64,000 nt of DNA from Burkholderia lata (GTDB lineage: Bacteria > Pseudomonadota > Gammaproteobacteria > Burkholderiales > Burkholderiaceae), in contig NZ_CABVQK010000002.1 in NCBI RefSeq assembly GCF_902499335.1, positions 682,001-746,000 of the forward strand. The letters run 5' to 3'. Positions within the stretch are counted from its first letter, which is position 1, and the number at the start of each line of letters is the position of its first letter. Below, one piece after another: positions 27,124-36,175 of this stretch. Position numbers and translations under genes: made by a program. A model generated the notes under the pieces. It did not search any database, was not told the DNA's origin, and worked only from the letters and a program-made list of their open reading frames with translations.

Positions 27124-28887
27124 ATGGACATTAAGGTTATCCCCCATGGCGTGTTCCGGACGACTCTGATCGCGGCCACCGTTGCAGCCATGCTTTCCCT
27201 CTCCGCGTGCGGCGGTTCCGGCTCCATCAGCCAGGGTCTTGGCGGCGGCTCGAGCTCCGGCGGCGGCGATTCGATCTCGACTTCGGGTGGCGGTACGTCC
27301 GGCTCGAGCGGCACCTCGGGCACGAGCGGCACCTCCGGCACCTCCGGCACCAGCGGAAGCTCGGGCACGAGCGGTACGTCCGGCACCAGCGGAACCTCGG
27401 GAACGAGCGGAACGTCCGGCACCAGCGGTACGTCGGGCACGAGCGGTACCTCGGGCACCTCGGGTGTGTCGTCGAACGCAGTGGGAACTGTCCTCGCAAG
27501 CAGCAGCAACATCGTCACGGGTGTCGGCGGAACCGTCTCGGGTCTCGGCTCCGTGATCGGCAGCCAGTCGCTGCCGGGCGTCAACCCGGCCACCACGCAA
27601 GCCGCAGGCGGCATCGTGCAAAGCGTCGGCGGTGCGGTGACCGCACTCGGCAACGGCCTCGGCAACGGTCTCGGCCAGCTCGGCGCGACGAAGGATCCGC
27701 TCGGCACGACGCTGGCCAGCACGGGCGGCGTGGTCAACCAGCTCGGCGGCGCAGTCACGCAGACCGGCAACCTGGTCACGAGCCTCGGCAGCGGGCCGCT
27801 GTCGCCGCTCGCACCGGTCACGGGCGCCGTCGGCGGCCTCGTGTCGACGCTCGGCGGTGCCGTCTCGAACGGCGGCACCACCCTCACCAACGCACTGTCG
27901 ACCGGCCCGATCCAGCAAGTCACGCAGACGGTCAGCTCGGCCATCACGCCGATCACGACGATGGTCGGCCAGACGACCCAGACGATCGGCACGGCGACCG
28001 GCCTCGGTGCGCCCGTCAACACGCTGCTCGGCACGGTCGGCAACGGCCTGAACCAGGCCGGCGCCCTGCTCGCGTCGGCGGGCGGCAACCCCGTCACGAC
28101 CGGCCTTGGCAACACGGTCTCGTCGACGGGCAACACCGTGAAGGCCGTCGGCGGCCTGCTCACGGGCGGCACCGGCGGCGTGACCAACCCGCTCGCACCG
28201 CTCACTGGCCTCGTCTCGACGGTCACCGGCGCACTCGGCGGCGCAACGGGTGGCGGCAGCGGCCCGCTCGCCCCGGTCACCGGCCTCGTCTCCACGGTCA
28301 CGGGCGCACTCGGCGGCGCAGCAGGCGGCGGCAGCGGCCCGCTCGCCCCGGTCACTGGCCTCGTCTCCACGGTCACGGGCGCACTCGGCGGCGCAGCAGG
28401 CGGCGGCAGCGGCCCGCTCGCCCCGGTCACCGGCCTCGTCTCCACGGTCACGGGCGCACTCGGCGGCGCAGCGGGCGGCGGCAGCGGCCCGCTCGCCCCG
28501 GTCACCGGCCTCGTCTCCACGGTCACGGGCGCACTCGGCGGTGCAGCAGGCGGCGGCAGTGGCCCGCTCGCCCCGGTCACGGGCCTCGTCTCCACAGTCA
28601 CGGGCGCACTCGGCGGCGCAACGGGTGGCGGCAGCGGCCCGCTCGCCCCGGTCACCGGCCTCCTCGGCACGGTGACGGGCGCACTCGGCAGCGCGACGGG
28701 CGGCGCAGGCGGCAGCAGCCCGCTTGCCCCGGTGACGAACGTCGTGTCCACGGTGACCAGCGCGGTCGGCGCGCCGGCATTGACCGGCGGCACGGGCGCC
28801 GTCACGAACTCGGGCTCGTCGTCGAATCCGCTCGCGCCTGTCACGTCGCTGATCGGCGGCCTGCTCGGTGGCACGCACGGCAAGTAA
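27124..28887 (+). CDS. Collagen-like (Gly-Thr-Ser) repeat lipoprotein
   Basis: A 587-aa predicted lipoprotein with lipobox LSAC (Cys29). After a Ser/Gly linker come 19 Gly-X-Ser triplets (mostly GTS), then a Gly/Val/Thr-rich region with phrases such as GLGQLGATKDPLGTT and PLSPLAPVTGAVGGLVSTLG, and six near-identical 25-residue repeats (LAPVTGLVSTVTGALGGAAG and variants). It has no enzyme motif. It is likely a surface or outer-membrane fibrous protein; similar proteins are annotated as collagen-like triple-helix repeat proteins in Burkholderia. It is the first gene behind the sigma54 promoter and is paralogous to the next gene. Confidence 0.8.
   Translation: MDIKVIPHGVFRTTLIAATVAAMLSLSACGGSGSISQGLGGGSSSGGGDSISTSGGGTSGSSGTSGTSGTSGTSGTSGSSGTSGTSGTSGTSGTSGTSGTSGTSGTSGTSGTSGVSSNAVGTVLASSSNIVTGVGGTVSGLGSVIGSQSLPGVNPATTQAAGGIVQSVGGAVTALGNGLGNGLGQLGATKDPLGTTLASTGGVVNQLGGAVTQTGNLVTSLGSGPLSPLAPVTGAVGGLVSTLGGAVSNGGTTLTNALSTGPIQQVTQTVSSAITPITTMVGQTTQTIGTATGLGAPVNTLLGTVGNGLNQAGALLASAGGNPVTTGLGNTVSSTGNTVKAVGGLLTGGTGGVTNPLAPLTGLVSTVTGALGGATGGGSGPLAPVTGLVSTVTGALGGAAGGGSGPLAPVTGLVSTVTGALGGAAGGGSGPLAPVTGLVSTVTGALGGAAGGGSGPLAPVTGLVSTVTGALGGAAGGGSGPLAPVTGLVSTVTGALGGATGGGSGPLAPVTGLLGTVTGALGSATGGAGGSSPLAPVTNVVSTVTSAVGAPALTGGTGAVTNSGSSSNPLAPVTSLIGGLLGGTHGK
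27292..27462 (+). repeat. 19 tandem Gly-Thr/Ser-Ser triplets
   Basis: 171 bp of in-frame 9-bp units encoding GTS (17 copies) or GSS (2 copies). Codons are mixed (ACC/ACG, TCG/TCC/AGC), so the DNA is less uniform than the protein. Gly-X-Y periodicity is compatible with a collagen-like helix, but there is no Pro. Confidence 0.9.
28192..28641 (+). repeat. Six tandem 75-bp repeats
   Basis: Six in-register 75-bp units, nearly identical in DNA, each encoding 25 residues beginning LAPVTGLVSTVTGALGG. Units 1 and 6 carry GAT where 2-5 carry GAA. Two degenerate copies follow. The high DNA identity suggests recent expansion and copy-number instability. Confidence 0.93.
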
Positions 28888-28927
28888 ACCAACATCCATC
28901 AATCGACAAGACAGCGAGGAGTCAATC

Positions 28928-30349
28928 ATGTCCCAGCAACGTTCTCTCACGACAGCCGCCCTGAGCCAGTGGCGCGTGCCCCTCACGGCCTTCGCCGCCG
29001 CCTGCCTGCTGGCCGCCTGCGGCGGCGGCGGCGTGAGCTCGCCGCCGACCAGCAGCAGTAACAACCCCAGCAGCACGAGCGGCACGCCGAGCACGAGCGG
29101 CACCAGCGGCACGTCCACCGGCACCAAGGGTGTCGTCAGCACGGTTGGCCAGACGGCCACCGACCTCGGCAGCACGGTCGGCAACATCAGCGTGCCGGGC
29201 CTCGGCGACGGCGTGACGAAGGGCGTCGGCAGCACGCTCTCCAGCACCGGCACGATCGTCGGCGCAGCCGCCGATGCCGTGAGCAATGGTCTGGGACAGA
29301 TCGGGACGACTAAGGATCCGGTCGGCACGACCGTCGCCGGCCTCGGCAATGTGGTCGGCGCGACGAGCAACACGGTGTCCGGGCTGAGCTCGACGGTCAA
29401 GGCACTCGGCACGGGCCAGCTCGCGCCGCTCGCGCCCGTCACGACCCCGGTCGGCACCGTGCTCGACACGGTGGCCAACGGCTTGACGGCCGCCGGCACG
29501 ACGATCGGCTCGACGCTGTCGTCGGGCGCCGTGCAGCAAGTGACGCAGCCGCTCAGCTCGGCGATCACGCCGCTCATGATCACCGCCGGCCAGGTCACGC
29601 AACAGGTCGGCACGACGACCGGCCTCGGCCAACCCGTCTCGGGCCTGCTCGGCCAGGTCGGTGGCGCGATCAGCTCGGCCGGCAAGCAGGTCGGCGGCAC
29701 GTCGAGCCAGCCGCTCGTCGGCGACGTCGGTCAGCTCGTGACCGCGGTCGGCAACACCGTGACCAACGCGGGTGGCCTCGTCAATCCGAACGGCCCGAAC
29801 GGCGCGGCACCGATCCCCGGCCTGATCACGAGCCTCGTCGGCGGCTCGACGGCGAGCGTGCAGAACGGCACGTCGTCGGGTTCCGGCTCGACGAATCCGC
29901 TCGGCGGCCTGCTGTCGGGTCTCGGCTCGACGCCGCTCGGCTCGCTCACCGGCGCACTCGGCGGCGCGACCGGCGGCTCGGGCAGCAGCCCGCTCGCCCC
30001 CGTCACGGGCCTCGTCTCCACCGTTACCGGCGCACTGAGCGGTGCGGCGGGCGGCAGCGGCGGCCCGCTCGCCCCGGTCACGAATCTCGTGTCGACGGTC
30101 ACGGGCACGCTCGGCGGCGCAACGGGTGGCGCAGGCAGTGCAAACCCTCTCGCGCCTGTCACCGGTTTGCTGAATACTGTCACCGGAGCAGTTGGCGGCG
30201 CAGCAGGATCCGGTGGCGCGAGCCCGCTCGCGCCGGTCACGTCGCTGGTCGGCAGCGTCACGGGTACGGCGACGTCGGGCGGCGGCTCGACGGGCCTGCT
30301 GGCACCGGTAACGGGGTTGCTGGGTACGCTGGGTAGCGTTGGCAAGTAA
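28928..30349 (+). CDS. Second repeat lipoprotein, paralogue of the preceding gene
   Basis: A 473-aa lipoprotein with lipobox LAAC (Cys31). It shares the architecture of its neighbour: Ser/Thr/Gly linker with only a few GTS triplets, a region with GLGQIGTTKDPVGTTVAG and GQLAPLAPVTTPVGTVLDT, and C-terminal diverged copies of SPLAPVTGLVSTVTGAL. The repeats are much less uniform than in the first gene. The ATG at 28928 follows GAGGAGTC. It lies 40 bp after the first lipoprotein, in the same operon. Function is not known; a tandem duplication followed by divergence is clear. Confidence 0.78.
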   Translation: MSQQRSLTTAALSQWRVPLTAFAAACLLAACGGGGVSSPPTSSSNNPSSTSGTPSTSGTSGTSTGTKGVVSTVGQTATDLGSTVGNISVPGLGDGVTKGVGSTLSSTGTIVGAAADAVSNGLGQIGTTKDPVGTTVAGLGNVVGATSNTVSGLSSTVKALGTGQLAPLAPVTTPVGTVLDTVANGLTAAGTTIGSTLSSGAVQQVTQPLSSAITPLMITAGQVTQQVGTTTGLGQPVSGLLGQVGGAISSAGKQVGGTSSQPLVGDVGQLVTAVGNTVTNAGGLVNPNGPNGAAPIPGLITSLVGGSTASVQNGTSSGSGSTNPLGGLLSGLGSTPLGSLTGALGGATGGSGSSPLAPVTGLVSTVTGALSGAAGGSGGPLAPVTNLVSTVTGTLGGATGGAGSANPLAPVTGLLNTVTGAVGGAAGSGGASPLAPVTSLVGSVTGTATSGGGSTGLLAPVTGLLGTLGSVGK

Positions 30350-30493
30350 GGAGGACGGTCGCACCTTCGCAGCCGGAGCGGATGGCGCGACCGTACAAAT
30401 ACGACCGGCATTGCGGCACGCGGCGCGCGGCACCCTGGTGTCGCGCGCCGGCATTACAAAGAAGACGAAAAGCAAGGCCAACGAGGAAGAACA

Positions 30494-32179
30494 ATGAAAT
30501 CCAGACTCGACAGATGGATGATGCTGCTCGCCATCGCGGCGGCAGGCACGGCACATGCACAAACGCGCGTCGGGGGTAACCCGCTCGACTCCCTCCCCCA
30601 GATCAACGCGCCGAAAACCGGTCCGAACGTGACCGTGCAGGTCGCACCGCAAGCGCCGCAGTTGCAGGAGTTGCTGTCGCGCCATCTGACGCCGACGACG
30701 TTCCAGGTCGAAGGCGTGAAGTCCGTGCCGTTCGAGGAAATCTCGCGTCGCTTCACCCCTCTCGTCGGTAAGGACATCACGATCGGCGAATTGATCGAAA
30801 CCGCCAACGGTGTGACGAAGCTGTACCAGGATCGCGGCTTCGCGCTGTCGTTCGCATTCGTTCCTGCCCAGACGTTCGAGAACGGCGTCGTGCGCATCAC
30901 GGTCGTCGAAGGCTATGTGTCGGACGTCAAGGTCACCGGCAAGCCCGGTGCGATGGAATCGAAGATTCGCGCGATCGCCGCGCATATCACCGCCGATCGC
31001 CCGCTGCGCCGCGCGACGTTCGAACGCTACGTAAACACGTTCGGCCTGTTACCCGGCCTCACGGTAAAGGCGAACGTACCGCCGCCGCAAACCACCGACG
31101 GTGCCACGACGCTCGAACTCGCGGTCGACCGCAAGCCGTTCAACGTCAGCACCGGTATCGACTTCAACCACCCGGGCGTCCAGGGCCTCATCACCGCCAC
31201 CGAAAACGGCCTCACGTCGTTCGGCGAGCAACTGAGCATTTCCGCGCTGGCGCCGCCGGGGCGCGACAAGCAGACTTATTTCGCATTCAGCGGCGCGGTA
31301 CCCGTCGGCAGCAGCGGCCTGATCACGCGCCTCGACGCGAGCACGTATCGCGGCAAGCCGACCAACAATCCGGGGCTGCCGTCATACGTGCAGCGTACGG
31401 TCAAGAACGAGAAGCTTGGTCTTTCGGCATCCTATCCGATACTGCTGAACAACCAGCGCAGCCTGCTCGGCACGGTGTCGGGCTACGCGGCGCACAACGA
31501 GGACAATTACCAGAACCAGATCAACGGCGCGACGCTCAACAACCGGTCGCAGGTTCGCGTGCTGCAACTGCAGCTCGACTACACGAACGTCCAGCCGAAA
31601 CAGGTGCGAAAGTTGAGCGTCAACGTCGCCAAGGCGTTCGACATTCTCGGCGCGTCGAAATCGCAGGTCGCCCAGGCGAACGGCTCGACGATTACGTACG
31701 CCGACCCGACATCACTGACCTTCGTCCGCACCGGCGCAACCTTCACGCAAACGAACGAATGGCCGTTCCGGATCGGCACGTCAGTATCGCTCACCGGGCA
31801 ATACAGCCCCGACTCGCTGCCGACGTCCGAGCAGATCTCGTTCGGTTCGACGCGCTACGCGCTCGGCTATCAGCCAGGCGAAGCGTCGGGCGACTCGGGA
31901 TGGGGGATGTCGCTGGAGGTCAACCGCGGCTTCACGCCGGGCTGGACGTATATGAAATCCGTTACGCCGTACATCGCCTACGACATGGCGCGCGTGTACC
32001 TGCACGCGGGCACGCCGTCGCCGAACCGCATGTCGTCGGTCGGCATCGGTGTACGTTTCACGGACAGCCGCTTCTACAGCCTCGACCTGAACGTCGCGAA
32101 GCCGGTGGGTGACGCACCCGTCGAAAGTGCATCACGCAGCCCGCGCATCAACGCCGCATTCTCGTATCAGCTCAACTGA
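30494..32179 (+). CDS. ShlB/FhaC/HecB-type (TpsB) outer-membrane transporter
   Basis: A 561-aa Omp85-superfamily protein. Signal peptide 1-22 (GTAHAQ). A POTRA_2-like domain spans about 70-150 (TTFQVEGVKSVPFEEISRRF to VVRITVVEGYVSDVKVTG), followed by a ShlB-type 16-strand barrel ending RINAAFSYQLN, with a C-terminal aromatic/hydrophobic pattern. TpsB proteins export large TpsA exoproteins; none is encoded nearby. The barrel loop expected to read VRGF/Y reads RYALGYQPGE, lacking the usual Arg-Gly pair. It follows two repeat lipoproteins, which may be its functional partners (inference). Confidence 0.85.
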   Translation: MKSRLDRWMMLLAIAAAGTAHAQTRVGGNPLDSLPQINAPKTGPNVTVQVAPQAPQLQELLSRHLTPTTFQVEGVKSVPFEEISRRFTPLVGKDITIGELIETANGVTKLYQDRGFALSFAFVPAQTFENGVVRITVVEGYVSDVKVTGKPGAMESKIRAIAAHITADRPLRRATFERYVNTFGLLPGLTVKANVPPPQTTDGATTLELAVDRKPFNVSTGIDFNHPGVQGLITATENGLTSFGEQLSISALAPPGRDKQTYFAFSGAVPVGSSGLITRLDASTYRGKPTNNPGLPSYVQRTVKNEKLGLSASYPILLNNQRSLLGTVSGYAAHNEDNYQNQINGATLNNRSQVRVLQLQLDYTNVQPKQVRKLSVNVAKAFDILGASKSQVAQANGSTITYADPTSLTFVRTGATFTQTNEWPFRIGTSVSLTGQYSPDSLPTSEQISFGSTRYALGYQPGEASGDSGWGMSLEVNRGFTPGWTYMKSVTPYIAYDMARVYLHAGTPSPNRMSSVGIGVRFTDSRFYSLDLNVAKPVGDAPVESASRSPRINAAFSYQLN

Positions 32180-32345
32180 TCGGTCACCAAACAGCCCGCG
32201 CCACGCGGGCTGTTTCGATTAGAGTCCCCTCTATCAAACGTGGCGCGTGGTTTCACGTATTCTGGCGAAGCTCGCAACATGCCCGCCCCATGCAGACGGT
32301 CGTGCGGGCAAATCGAACACGACATGCAAAACAAGGAGGATGACA

Positions 32346-32807
32346 ATGATTCAACTGACCCGCCCGTTGCGTGCAATCGCCATCGCCGGCGCACTGCTCG
32401 CTTGCGCCGCTCCGACGCTCGCACAAGCAGACAGCCCCATCGGCATGTGGCAGACGATCGACGACAGCACCCATCAGCCGAAGGCACTCGTGCAGATCTC
32501 CGAAGACGGCGACGGTGCGCTGAACGGCAAGGTCGTCAAGGGCCTCGGTGCGAACGATACGCCTGATCGCCGCTGCACCGCCTGCACGGACGAGCGCAAG
32601 GATCAGCTCATCAAGGGCATGACGATCATCAAGGCAATGAAGAAGGAAGGCGACCACTGGGACGGCGGCAACATTCTCGACCCGGAGAACGGCAAGGTCT
32701 ACAAGTGCAAGATGACGCTTGAAGACGGCGGCCAGAAACTCGTCGTGCGCGGTTATATCGGCGTGTCGCTGCTCGGTCGTTCGCAGACCTGGGTTCGCCA
32801 GCAATAA
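32346..32807 (+). CDS. DUF2147 family exported protein
   Basis: A 153-aa periplasmic protein with signal peptide 1-26 (LAQADS). The DUF2147 core is clear: PIGMWQTIDDSTHQPKALVQI, DRRCTACTDERKD and the end VRGYIGVSLLGRSQTW. It has three Cys residues in the centre. ATG at 32346 was chosen over the one at 32340 because AAGGAGG directly precedes the latter, giving proper spacing only to 32346. It is probably the last gene of the module, though the 166-bp gap leaves room for its own promoter. Confidence 0.85.
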   Translation: MIQLTRPLRAIAIAGALLACAAPTLAQADSPIGMWQTIDDSTHQPKALVQISEDGDGALNGKVVKGLGANDTPDRRCTACTDERKDQLIKGMTIIKAMKKEGDHWDGGNILDPENGKVYKCKMTLEDGGQKLVVRGYIGVSLLGRSQTWVRQQ

Positions 32808-32840
32808 TGCGACTCGCGCTTGAACGCGCGGCTCAATGAA

Positions 32841-32876
32841 AAAATCGGCCTGCGACGAAGTCGTCAGGCCGATTTT
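32841..32876 (+). terminator. Bidirectional intrinsic terminator
   Basis: Stem AAAATCGGCCTG paired with CAGGCCGATTTT, with an inner CGAC/GTCG stem. It is flanked by T-rich runs on both strands, so it can stop the DUF2147 gene and the opposing DUF4096 gene. Confidence 0.9.
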
Positions 32877-32910
32877 GTTTTGGTGCGTGCGTAACTGGAA
32901 CCTGCGGACA

Positions 32911-33321
32911 TCACGCTGCATGTTTCAGCGTGTCAGACGCATAGCTGCCCGGTGCGCGATACGCGGGCGCCACATTGCTGCGCGCTTCCGCCGCTTTCGA
33001 TTGCGTGTGCTTGCGCATTCGCGTGGACAATTCATTGCACAGATTGACGCCTGCGTCGCCATAGAGCTCACGCATGATACTCATCAACGTACCCGTCTCG
33101 TGCCAGACCTTGAAGCGCCGATGGCAAGTTTGGTACGAAGGGTAACGGCGCGGCATGGCCGACCACGTTGCGCCACTGTAGATCACCCAGAGCACGCCGT
33201 TCAGGACGGCACGCGTATTGGCCAACGGACGGCCGCGCAACTCGGTGCGCGGCTGCATTTCGGGCAGAAGCGGCGCGACGCAGCGCCACTCGTGTTCGGT
33301 CAGATCGCGATACGGTGTCAT
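32911..33321 (-). CDS. Standalone DUF4096 (IS5-type N-terminal domain) protein
   Basis: A 136-aa protein whose first ~85 residues match the DUF4096 domain that begins IS5/IS402 transposases (YRDLTEHEWRCVAPLLP, GVLWVIYSGATWSAMPRRYPSYQTCHRRFKVW). The DDE catalytic domain is absent; the rest is a basic, unrelated tail. No terminal inverted repeats or target duplication were seen. It could be a transposase remnant or a domesticated DNA-binding protein. The start at 33321 lies 3 bases after GGAGAGG. A paralogue is present at 60571 in this window. Confidence 0.7.
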   Translation of the reverse strand: MTPYRDLTEHEWRCVAPLLPEMQPRTELRGRPLANTRAVLNGVLWVIYSGATWSAMPRRYPSYQTCHRRFKVWHETGTLMSIMRELYGDAGVNLCNELSTRMRKHTQSKAAEARSNVAPAYRAPGSYASDTLKHAA

Positions 33322-33465
33322 GGACCTCTCCAGCCTTAGTAACCATGACACAACGATATCGGCTCACCTCAACAATGAATATAAGACAAATCCGAAAATA
33401 CCCCGAGATTGCCTTAATTTGACCGGAATTGACGTTTGAATCCCGTCCATTGCCGGAAATCGCAC

Positions 33466-34563
33466 TCAGGTCAGCGACGTATCGACGATGCGGCGCGGCG
33501 TTTCGATATATTCCTTCGACTGCATCTCGACGATTCGCGACACCGTACGTGCAAACTCGTTGGCCATCGGGCCTTCGATGTACAACTGCTCCGCCGGCAC
33601 CGCCGCGGACATCAGCAGCTTGACCTTGTGGTCGTACAGCACGTCGATGAGCCACGTGAAGCGGCGCGCTTCGGACGCCATCCGCGGCGACATCTGCGGC
33701 ACCTCGGACAGCACGATCGCGTGGAAGCGGCTTGCGAGCTCGAGATAGTCGTTCTGCGAGCGCGGGCCGCCGCACAGCGTCGCGAAGTCGAACCATACGA
33801 CGCCGTCCGCCTTGCGCAGCGCCTTCAGCTCGCGCTTCTCGATATGCAGGAGCGGGCTTTCGTCGGGAACGGCAGCGAGCTTCTGGAACGCATGCCGCAA
33901 TTCGCGATCGGCGTCCGCGCCGAGCGGCGTGTGATACATCTTCACCTGCGCGAGCGTGCGCTGGCGATAATCGACGCCCGCATCGACGTTGAGCACGTCG
34001 AGCCTGGACTTGATCAGCGCGATCGCCGGCAGCATGCGGTCACGATGCAGGCCGTCCGGATACAGGTCATCGGGATCGTAGTTGGACGTCATCACGAACT
34101 GCACGCCGTTGTTGAACAAGCGATCGAGCAGACGGTACAGGATCATCGCATCGGCAATGTCCGACACGTGGAACTCGTCGAAGCAGATCAGCCGGTAGCG
34201 CTTCGCGATGCGCCGTGCGAGTTCGTCGAGCGGATCGGCCTGCCCTTTCAATTCCTCGAGCTCGCGGTGCACCTCGCGCATGAATTCGTGGAAATGCAGG
34301 CGCGTCTTGCGCTGCACGGGCACGACCGCGTAGAAGCTGTCCATCAGGAAGCTCTTGCCGCGACCGACGCCGCCCCACATGTAGACGCCGCGCGGGAGGT
34401 CGGGATGATTGATGAGCTTCTTGAATGCGTTCGAGCGGCGCGCCTTGTACTCGACCCACTCGTCGAAACATTCCTGCAGGCGGTCGACGGCGGCCCGCTG
34501 CGCGGGATCGGACTGATAGCCGCGCGTGGTCAATTCGCGCGTGTAGTATTCGGTGACGTTCAT
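33466..34563 (-). CDS. zapE: ZapE (AFG1-like ATPase), cell-division protein
   Basis: A 365-aa AFG1/ZapE-family P-loop ATPase. Walker A is GGVGRGKS (64-71) and Walker B is LICFDEFHV. Conserved TSNYDPDDLYPDGLHRDRMLPAI follows, as in E. coli ZapE, which binds FtsZ and promotes constriction late in division. The ATG at 34563 fits the family start MNVTEYY. It lies after the strong terminator of the odh operon, so it has its own promoter. Confidence 0.92.
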   Translation of the reverse strand: MNVTEYYTRELTTRGYQSDPAQRAAVDRLQECFDEWVEYKARRSNAFKKLINHPDLPRGVYMWGGVGRGKSFLMDSFYAVVPVQRKTRLHFHEFMREVHRELEELKGQADPLDELARRIAKRYRLICFDEFHVSDIADAMILYRLLDRLFNNGVQFVMTSNYDPDDLYPDGLHRDRMLPAIALIKSRLDVLNVDAGVDYRQRTLAQVKMYHTPLGADADRELRHAFQKLAAVPDESPLLHIEKRELKALRKADGVVWFDFATLCGGPRSQNDYLELASRFHAIVLSEVPQMSPRMASEARRFTWLIDVLYDHKVKLLMSAAVPAEQLYIEGPMANEFARTVSRIVEMQSKEYIETPRRIVDTSLT

Positions 34564-34575
34564 CGTGCAAACCGG

Positions 34576-34613
34576 AAAAAACGAAGGCGGACGGGAAACC
34601 CCGCCCGCCCTCG
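34576..34613 (-). terminator. Intrinsic terminator of the odhA-odhB-lpdA operon
   Basis: On the minus strand a 14-bp GC-rich stem with two G-U pairs and a 4-base loop is followed by T6. It lies between the lpdA stop and the zapE start. Confidence 0.92.
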
Positions 34614-34661
34614 TCATGAGACGGCTGCGCCGGCCGATGGCCGGCCGGCGCTATACCGCGC

Positions 34662-36092
34662 TCAGCTGTTCAGCGAGCGCTTGTCGACGGCGAGCGCCGC
34701 TTCGCGCATCACTTCCGACATCGACGGGTGCGGATGGCAGATGCGGGCGATGTCTTCCGACGCCGCCTTGAATTCCATCGCCACGACGGCTTCCGCGATC
34801 AGGTCCGACGCGTTGGCCGCGATCACGTGCACGCCGAGCAGTTCGTCGGTCTTCGCGTCCGCGATCATCTTCACGAAGCCGTCCGGTGCGTTCATGCCGA
34901 GCGCGCGGCCGTTGATCGAGAACGGGAACTTGCCCGACTTGATCTCGCGGCCTTCCGCCTTCAGCTGCTGCTCCGTCTTGCCGACCCATGCGATTTCCGG
35001 GTACGTGTAGATCACCCACGGAATGCAGTTGTAGTCGATGTGCGGCTTCTGGCCGTCGATCACTTCCGCGACCAGCACGCCTTCGTCTTCCGCCTTGTGC
35101 GCGAGCATCGGGCCACGCACCACGTCGCCGATCGCGTACACGTTCGGCACCGCCGTACGGCAGTGGTCGTCCACGTCGATGAAGCCGCGTTCGTTCGCCT
35201 TCAGGCCGATTGCCTCGAGGCCGAGGTTGTCGGTGTTCGGCACGCGGCCGACCGACACGATCAGGCGGTCGGCGTCGAGCGTCTGCGCGTTGCCGTCCTT
35301 GTCCGTGTAGGCGATCGACACGCCGTTCGCGGTCGTCTTCACTTCGCCGATCTTCACGCCGAGATGGATGTCGAGGCCCTGCTTCTTGAACAGCTTGGCC
35401 GCTTCCTTCGCGAGTGCTTCGTCAGCTGCGCCGAGGAATGCCGGCAGCGCTTCGAGCACCGTCACTTCGGCACCCAGGCGACGCCACACCGAACCGAGTT
35501 CGAGGCCGATCACGCCTGCGCCGATCACGGCGAGCTTCTTCGGCACTGCGTCGAACGTCAGCGCACCTTCGTTGTCCGACACGATCTTGTTGTCGACCGG
35601 AAGGCCCGGCAGGTGACGTGCCTTCGAGCCCGTCGCGATGATCACGTTCTTCGCGGTGACGACTTCGGTTTCACCCTCGCCGCTCACTTCGATCTGCACG
35701 CCGGCGTCGGTCTTGCCGGTGAACTTGCCGTGGCCCTTCAGCCAGGTGATCTTGTTCTTCTTGAACAGGAACTCGATCCCGCTCGTCATCTTCTCGACGA
35801 TCGCGTCCTTGCGGCCGAGCATCTTCGCGACGTCGATCTTCACGCCGTCAACCGTGATGCCGTGGTCGGCCAGGTGGTGCGACGTGTTCTCGAACTCTTC
35901 CGACGACGCGAGCAGCGCCTTCGACGGGATGCAGCCGACGTTCAGGCAGGTGCCGCCGAGCTTCAGCGCGCCGGCCGGGTTCTTCCACTTTTCGATACAG
36001 GCAACGGTCTTGCCCAGCTGCGCGGCACGAATCGCGGCGATGTAGCCGCCGGGGCCGGCGCCGATCACGACGACGTCAAATTCCTTGGACAT
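34662..36092 (-). CDS. lpdA: Dihydrolipoyl dehydrogenase (E3)
   Basis: A 476-aa flavoprotein that reoxidises dihydrolipoyl groups using NAD. FAD motif [21 protein letters not shown] at the N-terminus; redox disulfide in [13 protein letters not shown] (Cys49 and Cys54); NAD motif [15 protein letters not shown]; and C-terminal base HPHPSMSE near 453-460. It is the third gene of the 2-oxoglutarate dehydrogenase operon. Confidence 0.96.
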   Translation of the reverse strand: MSKEFDVVVIGAGPGGYIAAIRAAQLGKTVACIEKWKNPAGALKLGGTCLNVGCIPSKALLASSEEFENTSHHLADHGITVDGVKIDVAKMLGRKDAIVEKMTSGIEFLFKKNKITWLKGHGKFTGKTDAGVQIEVSGEGETEVVTAKNVIIATGSKARHLPGLPVDNKIVSDNEGALTFDAVPKKLAVIGAGVIGLELGSVWRRLGAEVTVLEALPAFLGAADEALAKEAAKLFKKQGLDIHLGVKIGEVKTTANGVSIAYTDKDGNAQTLDADRLIVSVGRVPNTDNLGLEAIGLKANERGFIDVDDHCRTAVPNVYAIGDVVRGPMLAHKAEDEGVLVAEVIDGQKPHIDYNCIPWVIYTYPEIAWVGKTEQQLKAEGREIKSGKFPFSINGRALGMNAPDGFVKMIADAKTDELLGVHVIAANASDLIAEAVVAMEFKAASEDIARICHPHPSMSEVMREAALAVDKRSLNS

Positions 36093-36175
36093 GGCAATCC
36101 TTTCTTCTTGTGCGTCCGCACGGGCAGCGCGTGTCGCGCGCCCGTGCGGAGCGGGTCAATGCGGTGAAACTCGGC

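Noticed and set aside
28192..28641. Regular repeats that could suggest a CRISPR array
   Set aside because: 75-bp units without spacers, in frame inside a protein gene; protein repeats, not CRISPR.
26959..29700. Very long minus-strand open frames across the lipoprotein genes (up to 913 codons)
   Set aside because: They are antisense shadows of repetitive GC-rich coding sequence; composition is repetitive Arg/Glu/Ala or Pro/Val, with no start signal, and the plus-strand genes have lipoboxes and ribosome sites.
32911..33321. Complete insertion sequence
   Set aside because: No DDE domain, inverted terminal repeats or target-site duplication is visible.
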